A stretch of 64,000 nt of DNA from Streptomyces sp. PCS3-D2 (GTDB lineage Bacteria; Actinomycetota; Actinomycetes; Streptomycetales; Streptomycetaceae): positions 3,097,001 to 3,161,000 of the forward strand of contig NZ_CP097800.1 of assembly GCF_000612545.2 (NCBI RefSeq), given 5' to 3'. Each line of letters opens with the position of its first letter. Position 1 is the first letter of the stretch. The position numbers were made by a program, and so were the translations under genes. Below are positions 59,587 through 64,000 of the stretch, one piece after another. The notes under the pieces were generated by a model. That model searched no databases. It had not been told where the DNA came from and saw nothing but the letters and a program-made list of their open reading frames with translations.

Positions 59587-60194
59587 GCGTCTCCCTCCGG
59601 GGTCGGGGTCGGGGTCGTCGGCGGTTCGTCCGCGGCCGGCCGGGCGGCGGCTTCGGCGGCTGCCGCGGCGGCAGCCGCCGCTTCGGCCTTCTCCACCGCC
59701 TTGCGGGCGGCGGCGATCTCCTTGGGCTCCTCGGCCTTCGGGTCGAGGGCCGGCGGGGCGGGGACGGTCCACATCCACTCGCGGAGTTTGTCGCGCTCGT
59801 GGGTCAGCTCGTGGATGTCGGTCTCCGCGTACTCGAACTCCGGCGACCAGAAGAGGGCGTCGAAGGGGCACACCTCGATGCAGATGCCGCAGTACATGCA
59901 GAGGGAGAAGTCGATGGCGAAGCGGTCGAGCACGTTCCGGCTGCGCTCGCGGCCGCCGGGGGTGGCGGCGGGGACCGTCTCCTTGTGGGAGTCGATGTAG
60001 ATGCACCAGTCGGGGCACTCACGGGCGCAGAGCATGCAGACCGTGCAGTTCTCCTCGAACAGGCCGATGACCCCGCGGGAGCGCGGCGGAAGTTCGGGCT
60101 GGACCTCGGGGTACTGGGCCGTGTGTGAGCGCTTCGTCATCGTGCGCAGCGTGACGGCCAGGCCCTTGGCCAGGCCGGATCCGGGGATGGGCAT
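59583..60194 (-). CDS. nuoI: Complex I subunit I (two 4Fe-4S clusters) with Ala/Pro tail
   Basis: 203 residues from ATG 60194, whose A is also the last base of the nuoH TAA. Two ferredoxin motifs: Cys50, 53, 56 with Cys60-Pro, and Cys99, 102, 105 with Cys109-Pro, holding the N6a/N6b-type clusters that wire electrons toward quinone. After residue 155 the sequence is an Ala-rich helix-like stretch ([18 protein letters not shown]) and Pro/Thr tail, about 45 residues beyond the usual end. Confidence 0.95.
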   Translation of the reverse strand: MPIPGSGLAKGLAVTLRTMTKRSHTAQYPEVQPELPPRSRGVIGLFEENCTVCMLCARECPDWCIYIDSHKETVPAATPGGRERSRNVLDRFAIDFSLCMYCGICIEVCPFDALFWSPEFEYAETDIHELTHERDKLREWMWTVPAPPALDPKAEEPKEIAAARKAVEKAEAAAAAAAAAEAAARPAADEPPTTPTPTPEGDA

Positions 60195-61162
60195 TACTGG
60201 ATCGCCACCTTCACGATGCCGGTGAGCGCGATCTGGGCGAGCGCGAGCGGGATGAGTGTGGTCCAGGCGAGCTTCTGGAGCTGGTCCTCGCGCAGGCGCG
60301 GGTAGCTCACGCGGAGCCAGATCACGACGAAGGCGAGGACCGCGGTCTTGAGCAGGGTCCAGACCCAGCCGAGCCCCTCGGCGCCGAAGGGTCCGTGCCA
60401 GCCGCCGAGGAAGAGGACGGTGGTGAGGAAGCAGAGGACGACGATGCCGGCGTACTCGGCGAGCAGGAACAGCGCGAAGCGCAGGCCGGTGTACTCGGTG
60501 TACGCGCCGAAGATGATTTCGGAATCGGCGACGGGCATGTCGAAGGGGGGCCGCTGCAGTTCGGCGAGGCCGGCGGTGAAGAACACCAGGGCGCCGGCGA
60601 TCTGCCAGGGCAGCCACCACCACTCGAAGGCCTCCACGATGCCGGGGAGGGAGACCGTCCCGGCCGCCATCGCCACGGAGGCGGCGGCGAGCAGCATCGG
60701 GAGCTCGTAGGCGAGCAGCTGCGCGGCCGTGCGCAGGCCGCCGAGCAGGGAGAACTTGTTGGCGGAAGCCCAGCCGGCCATGAGGGAGCCGAGGACTCCG
60801 ACGCCCATGACGGCGAGCACGAAGAACAGACCGGCGTCGATGACCTGGCCGACCGCGCCCTCGCCCGGACCGATCGGGATGGCGAGGAGGACCAGGAGGT
60901 ACGGCAGCAGGGCGACGGCGGGGGCCAGCCGGAAGATCCTGCGGTCGGCGCCCGCCGGGACGACGTCTTCCTTCTGAGCGAACTTCACGCCGTCGGCGAC
61001 GAGCTGCGCCCAGCCGTGGAACCCGCCGGCGTACATGGGGCCGAGGCGGCCCTGCATGTGGGCCATCACCTTGTGCTCGGTCTGCCCGACAACGAGCGGG
61101 AGCACGAGGAAGACGGCGAAGACGACGATCAGCCGCAGGGCGACGTCGAGGACGTCGTTCAC
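60194..61162 (-). CDS. nuoH: Complex I subunit H
   Basis: 322 residues from GTG 61162, overlapping the nuoC stop (GTGA). Eight membrane segments; [41 protein letters not shown] is the conserved quinone-channel entrance, and [40 protein letters not shown] the second signature. Forms the quinone tunnel with NuoB and NuoD. NuoD is missing from this operon. Confidence 0.95.
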   Translation of the reverse strand: MNDVLDVALRLIVVFAVFLVLPLVVGQTEHKVMAHMQGRLGPMYAGGFHGWAQLVADGVKFAQKEDVVPAGADRRIFRLAPAVALLPYLLVLLAIPIGPGEGAVGQVIDAGLFFVLAVMGVGVLGSLMAGWASANKFSLLGGLRTAAQLLAYELPMLLAAASVAMAAGTVSLPGIVEAFEWWWLPWQIAGALVFFTAGLAELQRPPFDMPVADSEIIFGAYTEYTGLRFALFLLAEYAGIVVLCFLTTVLFLGGWHGPFGAEGLGWVWTLLKTAVLAFVVIWLRVSYPRLREDQLQKLAWTTLIPLALAQIALTGIVKVAIQ

Positions 61163-62295
61163 GCGTCGCCTCCGTTGTCGGTGGTGGGGTGGGTCTCGGT
61201 GGATTCCCCGGGCTCGGCCTGCGCGGCCCGCTCGGGGCCGGACTCGTCGTAGGCGGGCTTCGGGTCGTGCCAAGGGGCGTCGGAGCTGCGCGGGGCGGGG
61301 CGGCGCGGCGCGCGTGCAGCGGGCTCCGTGGCCGGCGGGCCGGCGTCCGGCGCGGCCGGCGTCGTGCCCGGGTCCTGGCTCGCCGAGCCGTCGGCCGCCG
61401 AGCGGGTGCGGCGCGCCGGGCGGGCCGGGGCTTCGGAGGCCTCTGGGCCGGCAGCGGCGGCGTCCGGGGCGGCCTGTTCGGTGGCCGGAGCGGCAGCGGT
61501 GTCGGCCGCCTGGCTCGCCGAGCCCTCCGTGACCGAGCGGGTGCGGCGCGCCGGGCGGGCCGGGGTCTGCGGGGTGGCGGCCTCGGCGGTCTGGGTGGCC
61601 GAGCCCTCGGCGACCGAGCGGGTGCGGCGGACGGGGGCGCCCTCGCGCGGGGTGCGGGCGGCGGCGCCCGCACCGGCGGCCCGCGGGGTGCGGGCGGGGC
61701 GGGCCGGGGCCGGCGGGAGCTGGCCCTTCATGGGGCCCCAGTCGTTGGGGTCCGGCACGCCGGGCGGCAGCATCTGCCGGCGCTTCGGGGCGTCGGGGTC
61801 GTGGGCCTCACCCGGCTCCTTCGCCCCCGGCCAGGCCTTCGCGACGCGCGCGGCCAGCACGAAGTCCTTGCGCAGCGGGTGTCCCTCGAAGTTCTCCGGG
61901 AGGAGCAGGTGTACCAGGTGCGGGTGGTCGGTGAAGGTGATCCCGAACATCTCGAACGTCTCGCGCTCGTGCCATTCCGCCCCCGCGTACAGGGCCACGG
62001 CCGACGGCAGCGAGGGAGAGCCGTGCGGGACGGTCGTGCGCAGCAGGAGCCGGCGTACGCGGCGGTTCTCCAGCGAGGCGACGTGCGCGCAGACCCGGAA
62101 GCCGGTGCCGGGCTCGTCCACGGCGCTCAGCCAGTCGAAGTACGTGCAGCCCAGCTTGTCCCGGGCGATCTCCAGCGAGGAGATCCAGGAGCCGACGGGC
62201 ACGTCGACGGTGAGGACGTCGTACGAGAGCTCGGCCACGGCCTCGGCGCCGAAGAGCGTCGGCGCGGCGTCGGGGAGGGAGTCGTAGAGGTTCAC
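61159..62295 (-). CDS. nuoC: Complex I subunit C with long repeat-containing tail
   Basis: 378 residues from GTG 62295. Residues 1 to about 188 are the 30-kDa subunit; the signature [41 protein letters not shown] falls at residues 105-145. Residues 190-378 are Ala/Pro/Arg-rich, predicted disordered, with three copies of an RRTRS-x5-GSAxQ unit at about 223, 250 and 295, and an acidic end. No NuoD domain follows, so it is not a NuoCD fusion. The overlap with nuoB (GTGA) supports the start. Confidence 0.93.
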   Translation of the reverse strand: MNLYDSLPDAAPTLFGAEAVAELSYDVLTVDVPVGSWISSLEIARDKLGCTYFDWLSAVDEPGTGFRVCAHVASLENRRVRRLLLRTTVPHGSPSLPSAVALYAGAEWHERETFEMFGITFTDHPHLVHLLLPENFEGHPLRKDFVLAARVAKAWPGAKEPGEAHDPDAPKRRQMLPPGVPDPNDWGPMKGQLPPAPARPARTPRAAGAGAAARTPREGAPVRRTRSVAEGSATQTAEAATPQTPARPARRTRSVTEGSASQAADTAAAPATEQAAPDAAAAGPEASEAPARPARRTRSAADGSASQDPGTTPAAPDAGPPATEPAARAPRRPAPRSSDAPWHDPKPAYDESGPERAAQAEPGESTETHPTTDNGGDA

Positions 62296-62885
62296 GCGCC
62301 GGCCCCCTGCCCGGGTGCCGGCGGGGCCGTGACCAGGCCGCTGGTCAGCTGGGAGACGGACGGCCCCGACGCATAGCGGTCGGCCAGCGACTCACGGGCG
62401 ATCTTCTCCTGGAGCTTGAGGATGCCCTGCAGGAGCGCCTCCGGGCGCGGCGGGCAGCCGGGCACGTAGACGTCGACGGGGATGATCTGGTCGACGCCCT
62501 TCGTCACCGAGTACGAGTCCCAGTACGGGCCGCCGCAGTTGGAGCAGGCGCCGAAGGAGATGACGTACTTCGGCTCCGGCATCTGCTCGTAGAGCCGCTT
62601 GACCGCGGGGGCCATCTTGTCCGTGACGGTGCCCGAGACGATCATCAGATCGGCCTGGCGCGGACCCGGTGCGAACGGGATGACGCCGAGGCGGATGAAG
62701 TCGTGCCGGGCCATCGACGCGGCGATGAACTCGATCGCGCAGCAGGCCAGGCCGAAGTTGAAGACCCACAGGCTGTACCGGCGGCCCCAGTTCAGGACCA
62801 CCTTCATCGGTTCCGGGGCCAGGCGGGAGAGGACTCCGAGGCGCTTGGGCTCGGGGAGCAGCTCCGGCTGAGGTGTCACGTCCAT
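62292..62885 (-). CDS. nuoB: Complex I subunit B (N2 cluster)
   Basis: 197 residues from ATG 62885. N2 4Fe-4S ligands are present: adjacent Cys48-Cys49 (GLACCAIEF), Cys114 (GACSNCGG) and Cys144 ([10 protein letters not shown]). Also [33 protein letters not shown]. This is the last redox centre before quinone. C-terminal 25 residues are Ala/Pro/Ser-rich. Starts inside nuoA, overlapping it by 10 bases. Confidence 0.95.
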   Translation of the reverse strand: MDVTPQPELLPEPKRLGVLSRLAPEPMKVVLNWGRRYSLWVFNFGLACCAIEFIAASMARHDFIRLGVIPFAPGPRQADLMIVSGTVTDKMAPAVKRLYEQMPEPKYVISFGACSNCGGPYWDSYSVTKGVDQIIPVDVYVPGCPPRPEALLQGILKLQEKIARESLADRYASGPSVSQLTSGLVTAPPAPGQGAGA

Positions 62886-63283
62886 TCGAGGACGCCCTTC
62901 TTGTACGCATAGAGCAGGCCGACGGCCAGGAAGCCCAGGAAGATGAACATCTCGACCAGGGTCGTGGCGCCGTAGCCGGCGGCGGCGAACACCGTCGCCC
63001 ACGGGAACAGGAAGATCGAGTCGACGGCGAAGATGACGTAGAGGAACGCGTAGACGTAGTAGCGGACCTGGGTGTGCGCCCAGCCCTCGCCGACGGGGTC
63101 CACGCCGCATTCGTAGGTCAGCAGCTTCTCGGGGGTCGGGACCACGGGCCGCAGGAGGCGGCCCGCGCCGAAGGCGACGGCCACGAAGAGCACACCGAGG
63201 GCTGCGAGCAGACCGACGACCGAATAACTCCGGAAGTAGTCCGCCGCGAGCACGGTTACGGTCGATACCGTTGCTTCGGGCAC
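62876..63283 (-). CDS. nuoA: Complex I subunit A
   Basis: 135 residues from GTG 63283, preferred over GTG 63307 because GAGGAGCGAGGA lies just before it. Three membrane segments; [41 protein letters not shown] contains the conserved Cys-loop and the Asp/Glu region of NuoA. First gene of the operon; TAGACT at 63332-63337 is the likely -10, starting transcription about 42 bases upstream. Confidence 0.92.
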   Translation of the reverse strand: MPEATVSTVTVLAADYFRSYSVVGLLAALGVLFVAVAFGAGRLLRPVVPTPEKLLTYECGVDPVGEGWAHTQVRYYVYAFLYVIFAVDSIFLFPWATVFAAAGYGATTLVEMFIFLGFLAVGLLYAYKKGVLEWT

Positions 63284-63430
63284 GTCCGTTCCTCGCTCCT
63301 CGGTCACTGTCGACGATCTGGTACGGACGGGAGTCTAGGGCCTGCCCCACACGGGGTGGGGTTATCCCCCGTTCACAGCACCCCGGCCACCCCATGGCAC
63401 CAGCGAGTCCCGCTTGACAGGCTGTGGCGC

Positions 63431-64000
63431 ATGACCACGAGCCCGGCCATAGCCGACACCGACCGACCTCCCCCCGTACGGCCCGTGTTCAGCGCCGTCA
63501 CGTTGAAGGAAATCGCCCATCTGGTGACCAATCTGCCGGAGGCGGTCGTCGGTTTTGTTTACGCGGTCGTCATGATTTCCACCGCGGGCGGTCTTTCCGT
63601 GACCGCGATCGGACTTCCTTTGCTTGCGGTCGGCCTCCTTCTGTCTCGGCAATGGGGACGGCTGGAGCGGGCCCGCGCACGGTTGCTCCTGGGCGTGGGG
63701 GTGGAGGAGCCGACCCCGCTCCCCGGTCCGCGGCGGTCCGGCGGCTTCTTCCCCTGGCTGTGGACGAGCATCAAGGATCCGGTCGGCTGGCGGGCCGTGC
63801 TGTACCAGCTGATCCGGCTGCCCTGGGGGATGCTCACCTTCACGGTAGTCCTGACCGGGCTGTTCGTGCTGTGGCCGGTGCTGCCGTATCTGGTGCGGCT
63901 GCTCGCGAACGCGGACCGCGCGATGGTGCGGGGCCTGCTGTCGCCCTCCGACGACCTGGAGCGTCGGATCGCGGAGCTGGAGTCCGACCGGGGCGTGGTC
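63431..64000 (+). CDS. Sensor-domain protein, probably a histidine kinase (3' truncated by window end)
   Basis: 190 codons present, open at base 64000. [21 protein letters not shown] is followed by [67 protein letters not shown], the actinobacterial putative-sensor domain with four membrane segments. The dimerisation start [22 protein letters not shown] then appears, typical of NarL-type (HisKA_3) kinases. The catalytic part is outside the window. Divergent from the nuo operon, so a role in sensing respiration is possible by position only. Confidence 0.8.
   Translation, partial: MTTSPAIADTDRPPPVRPVFSAVTLKEIAHLVTNLPEAVVGFVYAVVMISTAGGLSVTAIGLPLLAVGLLLSRQWGRLERARARLLLGVGVEEPTPLPGPRRSGGFFPWLWTSIKDPVGWRAVLYQLIRLPWGMLTFTVVLTGLFVLWPVLPYLVRLLANADRAMVRGLLSPSDDLERRIAELESDRGVV

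Overview
This window is a stretch of Streptomyces-type chromosome. The evidence is very high GC, many GTG and TTG starts, ATGA/GTGA stop-start overlaps, an extended acidic NusG, and RpoB, RpoC, EF-Tu and EF-G sequences that look like those of Streptomyces. It is mostly core chromosome: I see no transposase, integrase, phage gene, CRISPR array or rRNA. The order tRNA-Thr, tRNA-Met, rpmG, two MaoC-fold genes, then tRNA-Trp, secE, nusG, rplK, rplA matches, from memory, the ancestral actinobacterial layout also seen in mycobacteria, with extra genes inserted.

Layout. 1-1769: start of the S10 operon on the minus strand (rpsJ, rplC, rplD, rplW; rplW runs off the edge). 1770-2244: long S10 leader. 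2245-14907: an envelope block. It holds a membrane-anchored unknown protein, a secreted PGRP-type amidase with three near-identical C-terminal repeats, and a tightly overlapped minus-strand operon (rfbB, rfbD, flippase, GT2, DUF2304, GT2, GT-C-like protein), divergent from rfbA-rfbC. 15100-19461: str operon (rpsL, rpsG, fusA, tuf). 19820-22297: a large YfhO-like membrane protein. 22404-31495: rplJ-rplL-rpoB-rpoC. 31741-33581: two paralogous lipoproteins. 33807-36664: tRNA-Trp, secE, nusG, rplK, rplA.

36868-44530 is mixed metabolism and envelope: aspC, adenosine deaminase, an unknown protein, murB, a DUF3291 protein, a DHA2 efflux pump with its TetR regulator and two matching operators, and a HadA/HadB-like dehydratase pair. 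44666-48144 holds rpmG, tRNA-Met, tRNA-Thr, a degenerate amidohydrolase, an NAD(P)-binding protein, a DUF3574 protein and tRNA-Tyr. 48344-53252 holds a YajQ protein, a SulP transporter, an APC permease, a YccF protein and HtpX. 53459-63283 is a ten-gene complex I operon, nuoABCHIJKLMN, with no nuoD, E, F or G. The window ends inside a divergent sensor-domain protein, probably a histidine kinase.

Regulatory signals readable from sequence include good housekeeping-type promoters for rpsL, rplJ, rpoB and tRNA-Thr; a perfect palindrome inside the rpsL promoter spacer; a 25-nt element (24/25 identical) shared by the rpsJ and rpsL leaders; an L10-leader attenuator with an alternative pairing; and hairpins in the rplL-rpoB, rpoB-rpoC and secE-nusG gaps. 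The less ordinary content is the envelope-glycopolymer block between the str and S10 operons, and the partial complex I operon with unusual Ala/Pro-rich extensions on NuoC, NuoI and NuoL.
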